Shown: positions 18,901-31,499 of the stretch, in pieces
Layout of the letters: the number at the start of each line of letters is the position of its first letter
Numbering within the stretch: the first letter of the stretch is position 1
Source of the DNA: Acholoe squamosa
Lineage: Eukaryota; Annelida; Polychaeta; Phyllodocida; Polynoidae
NCBI GenBank assembly: GCA_949317995.1
Contig: OX439039.1
Span: 72,984,002-73,048,001 of the forward strand
Length of the DNA: 64,000 nt
Reading direction: 5' to 3'
The notes under the pieces: generated by a model
Seen by the model: the letters and a program-made list of their open reading frames with translations, nothing else
What the model was told of the DNA's origin: nothing
Databases searched by the model: none
Program-made: the position numbers and the translations under genes

Positions 18901-19948
18901 AAAGATTTTGTGCCTATTTTATGAAAATTTCATGCATCTTGTGCATGTAAAATGCACACCAAATGTCAATGTCGCTGCCTTCTTTGCACACCTACAACCA
19001 GGGCTTTAAGGGGTGTATGTATACTTAATACAGATATTAATGATTGATTAGGTATTTTGACCCAAAAAGGGAACTTTATGTTACACATGCATTTACAGAA
19101 TCATATCATTGAACATCCATGAAGCAGCTATTGATTATTATATGAAGAGGTAAAGATTCATCCATATATACATTTTTCATATGTAATAAAAATATTAAGA
19201 AATGCTACAGAATCTTACAATGTGTGATCAATCAAGATCATTAGTAATATATACATACAGAGAGAGGGGAGAAGGGAGTATCCATATTAGAAATATTCAT
19301 TATACATACAGAGTAATGCTACTATGCTCAATGTAGAGAAACTACTATTTAACATCAATATGTTAAAGAAGAAAGAACTTGATTACATAAGTTGCATATT
19401 GGATTATTTTTATGCAAAAAGTGCAACTGCATTTTGTATGAAAGGTCTGATGGCACTATGTCCAACTGGGCCTTGTCTTTTACTGAATATATCTAAATGG
19501 GGGCAATTATAATGTGTACCCCAAGAATGACTTATCTAGTATAATTCAGGTGCCTTACATGTAAGCCTGAGCATATAATTTATATGGCCATTAGTCACAG
19601 TCAGTTTAACGGGAGATTCTGGGTAATGTTTCCAACCCAATGTCAAAGTTTTTGATGTCTAAAATCTAATTTGGCATTAGGGAGGGGAGGGGTCAAAGAG
19701 GCATAAGATTCATTATTACACTCACAAACAATTCAAATCCACTTTACCTATTATTTTATATAAGAACAAAGAGGCCATGGAGTATTTACCAGGCCGTATG
19801 TGATGTAAAAACCATCCCATCGATCGTGTTGTATGCTATTTCTAGCTCTAATCCAATCAGAAGCCAGCATTTCCACTAGGCCACGCCCATCTCATTTGCA
19901 TTGACCAATTACAGTACAGCCATATGTAGAGGTCGGCGGAAAATATCC
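18901..19948. other. no feature seen
   Basis: AT-rich intergenic sequence. A 62-codon open frame at 19324-19512 has no motif. Nothing further can be supported. Confidence 0.4.
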
Positions 19949-20020
19949 TGGAGAAACCTGGAGTCGAACCCGGGACCCTCCAACCTGCAGGCGGAAGCTC
20001 TACCGCTGAGCTACTTCCCC
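19949..20020 (-). tRNA. tRNA-Cys(GCA)-like sequence, probably a SINE head or pseudogene
   Basis: Exactly 72 nt and folds as a cloverleaf: acceptor GGGGAAG with TTTCTCC, D arm GCTC/GAGC, anticodon loop CTGCAGG with GCA, T arm with GTTCGACT, discriminator A. The A box (TAGCTCAGCGGTAGAGC) and B box (GGTTCGACTCC) are present. Mismatches in the anticodon stem (one) and T stem (one) argue against a working tRNA. The 3' side continues as unrelated sequence, as in a tRNA-derived SINE. Confidence 0.6.
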
Positions 20021-20493
20021 GTCTGACATTCTCTACCTTCCACCTACACCTTGGGCCATATGCCTCAAGGTCATATGTCAAATACGAGTCATGTGAGTTC
20101 AATACAATATCTATCATTTGACATATAGCTCAATATCTATCTATTGATAACCCAGGTAGCAAACATGGTGTGGCCCAAGTCTGGGCCATGGGGGGCTCCT
20201 GATGTAGGCCACACTGGGTTAACACAGTGGGCGCCCGATGGGTTTTGTCCTCAGCAAATGGTCTGGGCCACACTGGGCTAACCGATTTGGGCACAGATCT
20301 GTTTAAAAGTGGGCTCACCGATTTGGGCTCAAAGTGAGTTTAACATGGGTTTTTGGTGTGGCCCAAAGTGGGCTGCCCGATTTGACGAAAAATTAGTGGT
20401 TACATGGTAAAAATTCTTTTTGAAAAATTTATCCAATATTTATTCTTTTTTTTCTCCAAAAGTCAATGAACAACAAATCCTTGAGCTAATCTG

Positions 20494-20509
20494 ACCCCCC
20501 CCCCCCCCC
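20494..20509 (+). repeat. poly-C run
   Basis: About 16 consecutive C residues; length is likely polymorphic. Confidence 0.8.
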
Positions 20510-21219
20510 AATCACCAAAGCAGTAAATGCAATATCTACCTGAGTGGAAAGCCAGAGCAGAACCATCCATTTGAATCAAACTCATTCAGCCAACACAAGG
20601 CACTTTGATTCATTAAAGTGACATTCTGGCCTCAATATTCCCCCACTACTTCCCTATGTAGGAGTAGAGAAGAGAGCCTTCAAGTTCTTAATGACTGTAC
20701 CTCTGCATATCTGCTCTTGTTCCAAGTTCAGTGCAATGGAAATGGTGTTGCCATTCCACTACTACTCAGATGACCTTGATTTGCACTTTTGACTAGAGAC
20801 ATCTAAGTATTTCCAGACTATGAGAAAGTCTGCACATTATTACTTCATATTTGATATAGTAGTCTATTCCAGTTGTCCATTGTCTAAAAGAAATAAGTTT
20901 TGTATGGGTAGTAGAATTCTGCCTGGAGTGCTGTGAAACCACTTTGTAGTGAGTCTGCCATGACTTGCCTACAGGGTCAGGGGATATTTTTGGTTTCTCA
21001 ATTGCCTCTATATATAGTCCTCTTATACCCGGCCAGGTGTGGGACCTGTTTGCCCCCACACCACAAATACACCTTGCAAGCCTACTAGTATAAAGAAAGA
21101 CATGAAGCTGTTATTTCCAAGACTAGTCAGTGTTGCATTTTACATGAAATATCTGGATCCCTACTATGAACCTACCTGTGTAGTAATGATATAGGGAAAG
21201 GGGGACTACCTATCTCCTA

Positions 21220-21845
21220 CAGCAGTGGTGGAGGGAGGGGAGGGGGGGCAGGACAAGGCAGGGTGGGGTGAGAGCAGGACAGGGCAGGTGAGGACAGGGG
21301 ATGGCAGGGGATGGCAGGGCAGGGTGAGAGGAGGGCAGGCCAGGGTAGGATGAGGGCAGGGCAGTGTGAGAGCAGGGCAATGTGAGGACAGGGCAGGACA
21401 GGGCAGGGTGGGGTGAGAGCAGGACAGGGCAGGTGAGGACAGGGGATGGCAGGGGATGGCAGGACAGGGTGAGAGGAGGGCAAGGGAGGGCAGGGCAGGG
21501 TGAGAGGAGGGCAGGGGATGGCAGGGCAGGGTGAGAGGAGGGCAAGGGAGGGCAGGGCAGGGTGAGAGGAGGGCAAGGGAGGGCAGGGCAGGGTGAGAGG
21601 AGGGCACAGGATGGCAGGGAAGGGCAGGGTGAGAGGAGGGCAAGGGAGGGCAGGTCAGGGTGAGAGGAGGGCAGGGGAGGGCAGGGCAGGGTAAGGGAGG
21701 GCAGGGGAGGAGAGGACAGGGCAGGGGAGAGCAGGGCGAGAGAAGGTGAGGGGGAAAGGGTAGGGCAGGTTGAGGGGAATGAGGAGGAGATGGAAGGGGT
21801 AGGGGATGGGTGGGGAGGGCAAAGAAAAGAGGGAGAGGGAGGGGG
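21220..21845 (+). repeat. G-rich minisatellite with about 31-bp units
   Basis: More than 600 bp of GGGCAGGG / GGTGAGAGGAGG / GGGCAAGGGAGG motifs, almost free of C, with a 31-bp unit clearest at 21470-21690. The minus strand yields long Pro/Ser/Leu reading frames in all frames, a side effect of composition. Many GGG tracts at short spacing make G-quadruplex formation likely. Confidence 0.9.
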
Positions 21846-22352
21846 AACACTCATCACAGAGTTCAGAACAGTCCCGAATATGAGGCTGCCCTGTCCAAAC
21901 CCACTCTCACCCGAGACTGAGAAGACTTTATGCAGCTAAGCACCCATCTTGGGATGCCCATTTTGAAAGCATCCTGGGCCCAATGTGGTTGCCCATTTTA
22001 AAGCTGACCAGTGCCCAAACCGGTCAGCCCAATGTGGCCCAGACCATATGCTGAGGACAAAACCCATTGGGAGCCCAACGGGCCCAAGTCGGTTTGCCCG
22101 ATTTGGGCTGCCCTGTGTGGCCCTGACTGGAAACCCAGCATCTGCCGAACCTAAAACCCATGTACCGAATGCTGCCCACTTTGAACCACCTTATCCCTGG
22201 TTAAACCAATTTGGCCCCGAGTGGGCTTGCTACATGGGAAAGAGATTATGAAGACCATATGACTCTTAAATCATATTCAATGATGGGTGTTGTCATGTTC
22301 ACAGAGTGTGAGTATAATCCTTTGAAGTATAAGCAGATATCCATTAATCTTT

Positions 22353-25300
22353 TCAATTAGCACTTGACAAAAATATCAATGCTATTTCTGATATTTCTGC
22401 AATTATGAATAAACAAAAAAGGATGCGGTCAGCAGCAGACATTATCTTCTTCCAGTCCTCTTCAACCATTGACTTCTCTGCAACAATCATCTCTCTGCAT
22501 TCATTTGAAGTTAGTCTCTCATTCTCGTTCTTACTTTTCAGAGTGGACGAGTTCTGAATCTTTTCATTTATTTTTTCAGTCTTTTTATCCGCTTTTCTTT
22601 GCCGATAGGCCTGTCTCTTCGTGATGCATTTTGAGCACCATGTTGACTCAATAGCAGTTGCTACTCGCAGTAACCAAGCTGGTGGGTCACCAAATTGGGA
22701 CAGCCTGAAGTGGGTTCGAATAGTGAAAACAGACCACAGGATGGTGACCAGAGTCAAGGTCATGTTGATGAGGAATAGGATTGCTGCACAAAATAGTGAG
22801 ACAATGATCAGTCTTTCAATCAGGAAATGAAAAAGACAGTACTATTGTTTAGCAATAAGTCTTTACATTGTAAATGTGGCATCAGTAAGGATCTCATACA
22901 TATGATTTTATTTACTGAATAACACAGAGATTTTTGACATGTGTTTTGGTATCTCATCAATTTTACAATATTTAGTCTGCAATGCCTATTTTGAATATTG
23001 CATATGACTCAATTAATTTGCAGTACAGTTAACACTTACATATCAAGGGTAATATTACAGTTGACTCTGGTATTTTGTCTGCCATCATCATAATGAAGAC
23101 AGAGTATGCAAGGAACGATGTCAATCCAAGTGAGACCCGTTCTCCAGCTTCAGGAGGTAGAAAGAAGCTGCATGACACAATCATATTCAGCATCATAGAA
23201 GGGATGATCAGGTATGTTATGTGGTAAGTGGCACGCCGTTGTAAGGATAAAGAGAAGATGACAAAGCTATAGTTGGATTGTGGTTCACTGTACTCGTAAT
23301 ATTTGATGAGTTCCTTGCCTTGAAGATCTAGTATGTCCCAGTCAGCAGATGGATGTTCAGTTGACATGATTGGTTTTTGTGTCATGCGATAGTACACCTG
23401 ATGAACAGCATAAGCCCAGGATCCCAAGCTGAAATCACAAGTCTGTTTATCAAAGGGAAATTTTTGCAAGAAGACAGGACAAGATGTAAGAACCGAGAAG
23501 GGACTGAACCGTACAACCTTGCCATTGTTCCATACCACAAGATTCTCTTGGAAACCAAGGAAGGGTGTCACCATATTCTTAGCATCTCCAACCCTGTTGA
23601 AGGATTGAATAAGGGACATGTTAGTAAACAGAATGACCCAAACAGAATAGGTATTATCCTTGTTTACAGTTATTACAGTTATGATTATATGAAGTCATGC
23701 ATCGACAATTAATCATTTAGAATGATCCATTCTACAGATCATTGCCCTATTAAAAGAAGGCTGTAACTGCATCTGGGTCAACAAGGTGAAAAGTACCTCT
23801 GTGAGGAGCCTTGGACACCTTACACCTTGTTGACCCATGCAGTTACAACCTTCTTGCACTAAGGCGACAGGATTATAGTACATCATATTCTCCTAATTTG
23901 ATTGTACATAATATAGACCTGAGCTATGTCAATGATTTAATGCTTCGATATTACATTGCTATTTCCACTGGTGTACCAATTGTTTATAATGTCTTTTTGA
24001 ATAAATGATTAACATACAGATTATATATGACAGCATCAGGAACCCAGATAACAGTAGCTGGCAGCACTAGCACTTCAACCCCATCATGATTGGCCGGGTT
24101 CCATTTGAAAAAGGCATCATACCACTCCTGGAAAGGTATGAGATGGTGAAATCACATGGCATAATCGAAGCTGCCAAAATGATGCCACTTCCATGTTATG
24201 GAAGAGTCAAACTGAGATTTATACTTGCCAATGCAATCATACCAGAGAATTGTACTAAGGTACTGAATGGAGTACCCTAAGTGCACTTTATAGGTTGTTC
24301 ATCAACTGAGAGTGTGCCTTTTACCTCTAAACTTATATATGAGGATTTGAAATAAATTGTCTACCGGGTACTCTTACCTGCTTAATCCAAATGACTGAAT
24401 CAAGTAGTTCTCGCTTCTCATCCTATAATAAAGGAGAATTAGTTATATTTTTGCAGTTTGTTTAATATAACTTTGTATGATATAAGAATGCACATTGTGC
24501 CTGGTTTCAAACATAAAGTTGTTCTCTCTGACACTGTTTTCATAACACATGTGACACATACTGGGATAAGGGGTCTTAGAACCCCCTGCACTAAGCCCCA
24601 TTTTCGCAGATTGTGTCACACATTATAATCAAGTTATTTTTACATAAAGGATCAAATGGTTTAAAAAGGTTAGAAGGGAATGAAATGATAAATAAGTCTC
24701 ACCAGGTCTAGTAGTTGGTAGAAGTGCATGGTCATGTTGACAATGAGTTGGTCACTTGAGGACGTCACAGGTCGCATATGGCGGCTATAGTTGGCGCTGA
24801 GCTGCTCATAGAGCATCAATTCAGGAGACATTTCCTTTGTGTCACTCTGAGCTGCTATAGTCATGATGAAACCTGAATGAAAATGTGAAATTAGACAGTT
24901 GTTGCATTTGTATTGGGTATTTGCATAGTATCTAATATCTTATTTAGCGTTTCAGGGGACGACTTGTCCAGTTGCATTTGGTTATAATGGGAATAATCCT
25001 TTCCACAATTTCAGCCAGGTCAGCATGGCTTCTGTAAAGTCTTTCCCAAAACTCCATGCAAAACTCAATGGACCTAATGATTTTTACGGAAACTAGTTAT
25101 TTTGTTCATCTCATATGATTAATCATCCTAGTAATTTTTGGCTTTGTGGCAGTTGTTTGATGAACTGCATATATGTTGTTTTATTGTACTGTATATGCAA
25201 TTGGAAAGGTATTACTGTATGCCATGATATAGTGGTAAAATAACACATGTGGGATTTTATATAAAAGGGAATAGATTGGGAGTGCAGGCAATGGTATCAT

Positions 25301-28189
25301 AGTGACCGAAGTCTCCAGACCGATTCACAGCATATTGCTTTTATTGTTCACTGTACAAATATTGTAGGGGCATCTCTACACAGTAATCATCATAAAGCAT
25401 GATCTGCAGATGTCCTCCGATCTCAATCTGGGACCAACGGCTACCCTTATTTTGGAGAGAAATGGCCAGCATCACTGTTTATATCCTAGCAGAGTGCATA
25501 CCAGTGATATCATAGGAACTGTATCAGTTGTAAGAATGTGTACTTGTATCTTAAATGGGTAGTAACAATATGTAGCTAGATGAGGGAAACTTGCCTCTAG
25601 GGGGAAAATGTCAAGTCACATTCACTCTTTCTTTATCGATTACGCATTTATGCGTAGTTTAGGCCGATTTTTGGCCGTTTCAAGTAGCTGTAACTTTCTA
25701 AAGATTCACTGACACTCTTAGATTTTATTGTTCATCCTACCTTGAGTTAGGTTCTCCACAGAGACCAAAGAAATAGTATCTACCTCTTATACTTTTTATG
25801 TGGTAGTCTTTTAAAAGACTTCCACACAAAATCCTAAATCATCATGAAAGTTTTCCATAGATTTACCCAATATCAAAGCAAAAAAATCATATAACATCAT
25901 TTTTTTTTGTGAAAATTGACCTTGTCAATTTTTCATGCTGAACAAAATGACACTGGAATTTTCAGTCTATTTTGACGCATTATAGGCCATTTGGGCTGAT
26001 TATCATGGCAGCAGATATGCTAAAAATGCAGATTTTCCATTGTTTTGGTTGCCATATTAACCAAAATGAATATTTTTTTAAATTCTCCATTTACCAAATT
26101 CCAGCAGAAATTTATTACTTCCTACAATATGCACTTTATTTCATCAAAATTGTTACAGGGACAGCTGAGATATTACTTTTTAAGTTTGCTTGATTGATCA
26201 ACTTAAAAGTCAAAATGAGATATCTTGGGTTAAAATATCCCAAGTAGTTTTGCTGTAATTGCTTGTCAATCATAGGTTGCAGTGTGCGTATGAAAATGGC
26301 AAATAAGCTCTAAATGCATCATACTGTATCATAAATACTTATAATGCAAAAAGTACAGTTTTGTGGAAAAGTTACCAAAGAAATATGCTGTCTTTATCAT
26401 AAAATTGGTTCTAGAGGGAATTTTTGAGCTCTCTCTTCAGTTCTGAGTTCATAATTATGTCAATTTCTCTGTTGCCATCCCAGGTAACAAGAAACGTTGA
26501 GTGAACGTTGATTAACATTAGTTGGACTAACGTTTGTAGAAAAACATTGTTTCAACATTGATTTTTGGTTTTTAAGAAAACGTTTTTTCACAGATGTTGG
26601 TTCAACGTTTAAACAATGTGCAGCAGATAACGTTTTTCCAGATAACCCTTGATGAATGTTGATCAATGTTCAGAATGTGGACTCAAAACAACATTGATTC
26701 AACTGGTTTAAAAAAAATGTCGATTCAATGTTATTCTATGATTCCAAAATGACTCACTAGATGGCAGGAAATGTTATGATAGGACTGGGCTGGATGCTGC
26801 ATAATGGTAGCTGTCGAATCTTTATCATAATGATGGTCATGTAATAGCTTATCATCTTATCATCAAGATCCCATGTTTAAATATATCTAGGTGAAAAAAT
26901 ATTTATAGATGAATGAAAATATTCCCAGCATTATGGTCCATGGTGTGGTGGACACCCTTATTGAAACATTTGGAATTTGTATAACCCATTCCTCCCCTGT
27001 TATCCCTTATTGAATCATTAGGCTGCTCCTCTTACATATATATGAGGTATATGATCCCTTTGTAAAAGGGGACTTATGTACCACTGGAGCATGAGGTGGG
27101 AAAGGAGGAGGGGAAATTAAGCAAATACATCAGAAACATAGAAAATAAAGAAAATATACTATTGCAACATACTAGCAAAGTAGGGAGTAAGATAAGGTTG
27201 ATGCAACATTGATTTGACATAATTTTAATGCATACATTCACGAAATTGTGTTAAATCAACGTTTATTTAACATTTATTCAATGTTGGTTTGAGTCCACGA
27301 AATGGAGTTAAGCTGAACCCTCTTTGAATATTGTTTCAACTTGGAAATGACGTTAATTATATGTTGAAATAACCTAATTTGTTACCTGGGATGCCAACAA
27401 ACATTCCTTTTGCATTCCAAAAATAGAACATTTTCAGTGGAGATTTTCGGTGTTTTACCCATATATACTGCCCCTGGTAGCCAAAGCCAGTACTAAAAAT
27501 CCCGCCTGGAGGTGCGTTTTCCCCCGTTGGCCCACATTCATAATGCTCATTTAGAAACAGGAAGGAAGTGCTATAGCCATTCACCTTTAGAAGTATTAAC
27601 GGTAACTCAGTTTTCATATTTCATGCAAATGTTCTACAAGAGTTTAGTTGGGCTTTCTTATAGATAACAGGAGACAGGCTGTTCCTCTATCACCATGCCA
27701 TACCTTATTATAATATTCCCCTTTCAGACCTTGTAAGGTCACTGAATATCATACCTTCCTGGTAGTCAACACTTACCTCTTTATTTAACAGTACGATTTG
27801 ATACCGATAGGTGTAGAAAAAAGGCACCAGGAACCTACTGTGTACATGTCTATTTGTGTACCCGTATCATACATCCTGCTGATGGTGTGACTAACAATGC
27901 ATTTTAGGATGCAGTAGGGAAACATAATGTGAATGTGAGTGCTAGTACACTACCACAAATCAGAGTGTACCAGACTATTAAGATATTTAAATGGGAAATG
28001 TTCACACATTTGAATGAAAATGTGCATTACACCAGCAAGATGTATAACAAAATGATATCTGATCAGGCATAACACTACACCCCAATAAAGAAGAAAAGAA
28101 GATAATAAAATGAAAAATAAATGGGACCTACCTGACATGTGGTGTATCAGTAGTAGGTAAGTTATACATCTGGACTGGCAAAACCCCAT
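22353..28189 (-). CDS. nicotinic acetylcholine receptor-like subunit, copy A (intact)
   Basis: Cys-loop cation channel subunit of the plasma membrane. Exons in transcript order: 28189-28132, 24872-24703, 24422-24378 (45 bp), 24127-24018 (110 bp), 23593-23040 (554 bp) and 22783-22353; every junction keeps phase. The first exon encodes a hydrophobic signal-like start (ATG 28189; an in-frame ATG at 28246 would add 19 residues). The ligand domain shows DEKRELLDSVIWIKQ, EWYDAFFKWNP and a Cys-loop C-x13-C containing FPFD. The loop-C region has no Cys-Cys pair, so it is non-alpha. Membrane segments 1-3 are intact. The Glu of GER before segment 2 and the Leu at 9' fit a cation pore. A short cytoplasmic loop of about 75 residues precedes segment 4 and TGA at 22353. 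Most similar to copy B. The large first intron holds a TIR element. Confidence 0.9.
26476..27393. mobile_element. TIR element with AACGTTGATT-type internal repeats, 0.9 kb
   Basis: CATCCCAGGTAACAA (26476-26490) and its perfect inverse TTGTTACCTGGGATG (27379-27393) bound a segment full of AACGTTGATTCAAC-like and AACATTG motifs near both ends. It has no transposase and lies in the first intron of copy A. The end sequence is close to that of the CCCAGGTAGCAA elements, so both may use the same enzyme (inference). Confidence 0.65.
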
Positions 28190-28345
28190 TCTTACAGCAG
28201 GAAGAAGGTTGAACAGTTGAGAGTAGTAGTGAGTCTGGCCATGCAATGTTCAGCATGTTCTGATCCCACCGACCAGTAGGGCGACAGCATGAAGTGGTAT
28301 GATCATTGCGCATGCGCTGGTGATGCTGCTATTGTAGCGCATGTA
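28190..28345 (-). promoter_or_regulatory. 5' region of copy A, conserved with copy B
   Basis: Upstream sequence shares blocks in order with 45778-45935: a CATGCGCA block (GCGCATGCGCA here, an NRF1-like site), CTTCATGCTG, CAGAAC and TGCATGGCCA. No TATA box was seen. This is likely the promoter and 5' UTR duplicated together with the gene. Confidence 0.5.
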
Positions 28346-29077
28346 AATGGTAAGCAGCAGGCAGGGTGAGGGTAGTTTAATGAGAATGGGTAGTAGACTA
28401 CATCAATACCTGCAGCTGTCAAGACCTACTGGGTATAAAATGGACACCAAATGCAATTTATACTGTGCGTGTGGCCATTAGTGGGCTGTTGGCTCATGGG
28501 AAAAACTGGGTAAAAAGATACGCCTGTTGCATTTGTTCATAAAATCGCTCATTGTCACCCAGTGGGCGCATAGGTGTCAATCAATGTGCACTACTGACTG
28601 ATATGTGTTGACAATAATGATCAACCTTTGGTCAACATTGATTAAATGCTATTTTAGTAATAATCATAATTGATTCTATCCGCTCATTTTTACTGTTGTG
28701 TTGACTGTTGTATTGAATCATCCTACAGCTATCAATGTTAAAACAATATCATGGAACGAGACGTGGAGTAAGTCCCAACACTACATTCTGACTGGACCTT
28801 TGTCTGCATGGAATTTGCCGCCTATGGAGCAATGGCAGGTTATGTGACATCTGATTGGCCAAAGGTGCATCTCAGGTCAAAAAGATGCACTTAAAAATCT
28901 TGTTTTGCATCTCACCAGTGGTGAAGCGAGTGGTGACCTCCATTCAGGATATTCAGCAGCTCACATGTTGTGACTAGAAAAAAATCACAACTCATGGTAA
29001 TGAGATTACCCATGATGCAGCTCACAAGATCCAAGATGGCCCCCTCTGACAGGTAGGGCATTTATTTTGATTAACAG
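28346..29077. other. intergenic sequence upstream of copy A
   Basis: No gene seen. It contains the repeat block at 28755-28860 noted for 17.9-18.2 kb and a short GTCAACATTGATT motif at about 28630. Confidence 0.4.
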
Positions 29078-29263
29078 TACCGTATTCGACCTAATTAGCG
29101 CACATACCCTAATAAGCACACACCCCCTCTTTTTGGTCATTTTTCAAACTAGAAATTACCCCAGATTTTTGGATTTTTAAGCTCAATTAAACTCTTAACT
29201 ACTGGACATCCATTTTAAGATATCTTCTAAGCGCACAGTACGCTAATTAGGTCGAATACGGTA
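29078..29263. mobile_element. MITE with 23-bp terminal inverted repeats
   Basis: The 23-bp ends at 29078-29100 and 29241-29263 (outer part TACCGTATTCGACC) are perfect inverses. The outer TA can be read as a TA target duplication, as in Tc1/mariner-type MITEs. No coding capacity. Confidence 0.75.
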
Positions 29264-29728
29264 TTCATGTTTCAGCCCTCACGGGGCCTCATCAGGTGTA
29301 TCTCGGGGAGTACTCACTTTGTTTATACCCCAGTGGATTATTTTCCTCCTGTGGTTTGACCTATTTTAGTGATAACTTCTATGACACTGTGGCTCTTAGG
29401 TAATGTTTATAGTGCTTTCTCAGCAAATTCCAATCAAAGGTCCAGTAGAGTCGCAGTTTCTGGCCAGAAAGCTCACAATCAGCGATTTTTCTCTTCTTAC
29501 TCAATCCCTAGAGGGCTCTAGGGATTGAGTTAAAACAATATCATATTTCAGAATGTAAATTCAATCGGGCAATGTACATAAGTCACCAGCACAATTTGTG
29601 TCCACTTTGATAACATTGATATCCCATTGACATTTCAAACTCAAATCCTCAATCTTGAAGGGGTCTAGTCGTACCACCTTGAGAAATACCTTCCAGGTCT
29701 CAATTAGAAAAAAAAAAATATATATATA

Positions 29729-29965
29729 TACCGTAATCTCCCACGTATAAGACGCGTCCTCTACGCCAAACAAAATGCTGGGGCGTCTTATAGCTTTCTC
29801 TCAGGTTGGGTGTGCGTCTTATATGAGGGGTAATTTTACTATAGAAATGTACTAATCTTACAAATTTCAGCATTAAAATGTGCATCTTATACGCGAAAAT
29901 GCCTTTGCTGGGTTTGGGGTGCGTCTTATACGCGCAACACGTCTTCTATGTCGGAGATTACGGTA
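29729..29965. mobile_element. MITE with TACCGTAATCTCC ends and GCGTCTTATA repeats
   Basis: TACCGTAATCTCC at 29729-29741 and GGAGATTACGGTA at 29953-29965 are perfect inverses. GCGTCTTATA or ACGTATAAGACG motifs recur inside five times. The TACCGTA start is shared with the MITE at 29.1 kb, suggesting one family of mobilising enzyme. Confidence 0.75.
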
Positions 29966-30679
29966 TATACTTTTTACTCATCTGTTTTCCAAGAAGATTT
30001 TTCCTGTATTTGAAGCTGGCAGTACCACCATCAGGGACCACCATCCCCACCTGGCACCACCCTTATTATGATCCCTCCCCCAGGAATTACACAGTGATTG
30101 AAATGTCTGGTGCCAGAGATCATCCCCACCACTCCCCTTCATCATCCATGTAGACAGCTGTCTGGTAAACAGAATTCTCATTCACCCCTTTCCCTCAAAC
30201 GCCCGATCTAATGCACATATTCATTTAGTTGCATTAAAGTAGACACGTATGTGGACATGGAATAATTATGTATAATGTAAGATTTTTTTCCTGAGTTAAC
30301 AGAAGTTTTTGTTGTGCATTGATGTGAGCTTATTTTATAGTCTATGGTTATAATCATTAAAAAACGCGGGATATGCATGAAGCAATAAGTGTTTGGATAT
30401 CATACGTTTTGTAAAGGTGAGTTGAGGGGAAATTCAGTTTGGAGCGGTTATGTAATATGGAAGCAGAGATAATTAGTATATGGAGTTAGTATTATAAGGG
30501 AAAGCAGTTTAGATTCAAGTATCAGGTATTATAAGGGAAAGCAAGGTCCTAAGGTTTTCAGTAGGGCCAGAGAGAGAGAGAGAGAGGAAGGAGATTAATG
30601 TATGTTGTCAGGGAGGTGTCAGTGAGCCTGTGGAGTGAAAGTTATGGAGACATTGTTTTCTGTTTGGTGAGAGTGGCTG
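29966..30679. other. noncoding, with (AG)n at 30569-30587
   Basis: No gene seen. GTATTATAAGGGAAAGCA occurs twice at about 30488 and 30527, a short tandem duplication. A simple AG repeat follows. Confidence 0.5.
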
Positions 30680-31499
30680 CACAGAAAAAAATCCAAATTA
30701 GTAAATACTCATTTAACTTAGACAAAACCACTGGTTAGGCAAAATACCCAACATGTTAGTAATATTTTACTAATGTGTTAGTTGTATTCACTAACCTATT
30801 CAGGCAAGCTGGCTTGATTTAGCCAAGAGAGAAAAGCGGTCTTTTTGTCTAAGGGGTTAGTAGTTTTATCTAAGGGTTAGTAGATTTCTTCACACCAGGT
30901 GGCAGTGTGGTTTGCATGAGGTATTTTGTGGGAAGTGTCTATCATAGAAAGGCCTACAAATGTGAAATTTATGGCACTTCTAATGACTATTGACATGATA
31001 AAGCCTTCACCATTCAACCTGGCATAGGACTTGACAGAATACAGCCTATAGGTTTATTATGTTATTGATGGAGCACGGAAGAAGAATGGAAACACCCTTT
31101 CTCTGGAAATTCAATTTTCCTATATATCCACATCTATGGCCCTATGAGTCAAACCCAGAACAACTAAGTTTAAGGGTTGCAAATGAAAATGATATGAGGC
31201 ATTAAACTTGCTTCTCATATGGAGAGGCTCTGTTCTGGGTGTCTTAATCCATGTGGAGTTTATACCTATCATTTGAATCAAAATAAAAGAATGGGTATTG
31301 AAATAGTCCATGTAGTTAGTAAAAAAAAGTCTAAGGCAAGTTAGGAAAAATGCCCAACTTGCCTGATTTCTCCTAAGGGTTAGGCGTAAACTCCCAAGGA
31401 AACTTCGGTGGTTTGGCGACATGCAAACTCCCAACTTGCCTTAGCAATTCCAACAAATGTTAGGCAAACAGCCTAAGATATTTAGAATTTTTTTGTGTG
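30680..31499. mobile_element. probable short inverted-repeat element
   Basis: CACAGAAAAAAATCC at the left and GAATTTTTTTGTGTG at the right are near-inverse ends. TTAGGCAA and GTTAGTA motifs recur in both halves. There is no open frame of interest. Boundaries are approximate. Confidence 0.4.

Larger units (their letters stand above)
20151..22238. mobile_element. terminal-inverted-repeat element, CCCAGGTAGCAA family, 2.1 kb
   Basis: The left end CCCAGGTAGCAA (20151-20162) and right end TTGCTACATGGG (22227-22238) are inverted copies with one mismatch. Subterminal sequence on both sides is made of related GGCCCA / TGGGC motifs (such as GTGGGCTGCCCGATTTG at left, GCCCGATTTGGGCTGCCC at right). No transposase is present, so it is non-autonomous. 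The centre holds ordinary sequence plus a G-rich minisatellite. A 1-kb relative lies at 48171-49169. Confidence 0.6.

Noticed and set aside
19949-20020. A working tRNA-Cys gene
   Set aside because: Cloverleaf is complete in outline but has mismatches in two stems and continues into SINE-like sequence; listed as tRNA-like with modest confidence.
21206-21857. Three long Pro/Ser/Leu-rich reading frames on the minus strand
   Set aside because: All three frames are open only because the region is a G-rich minisatellite almost free of A/T-containing stops; no real protein features.
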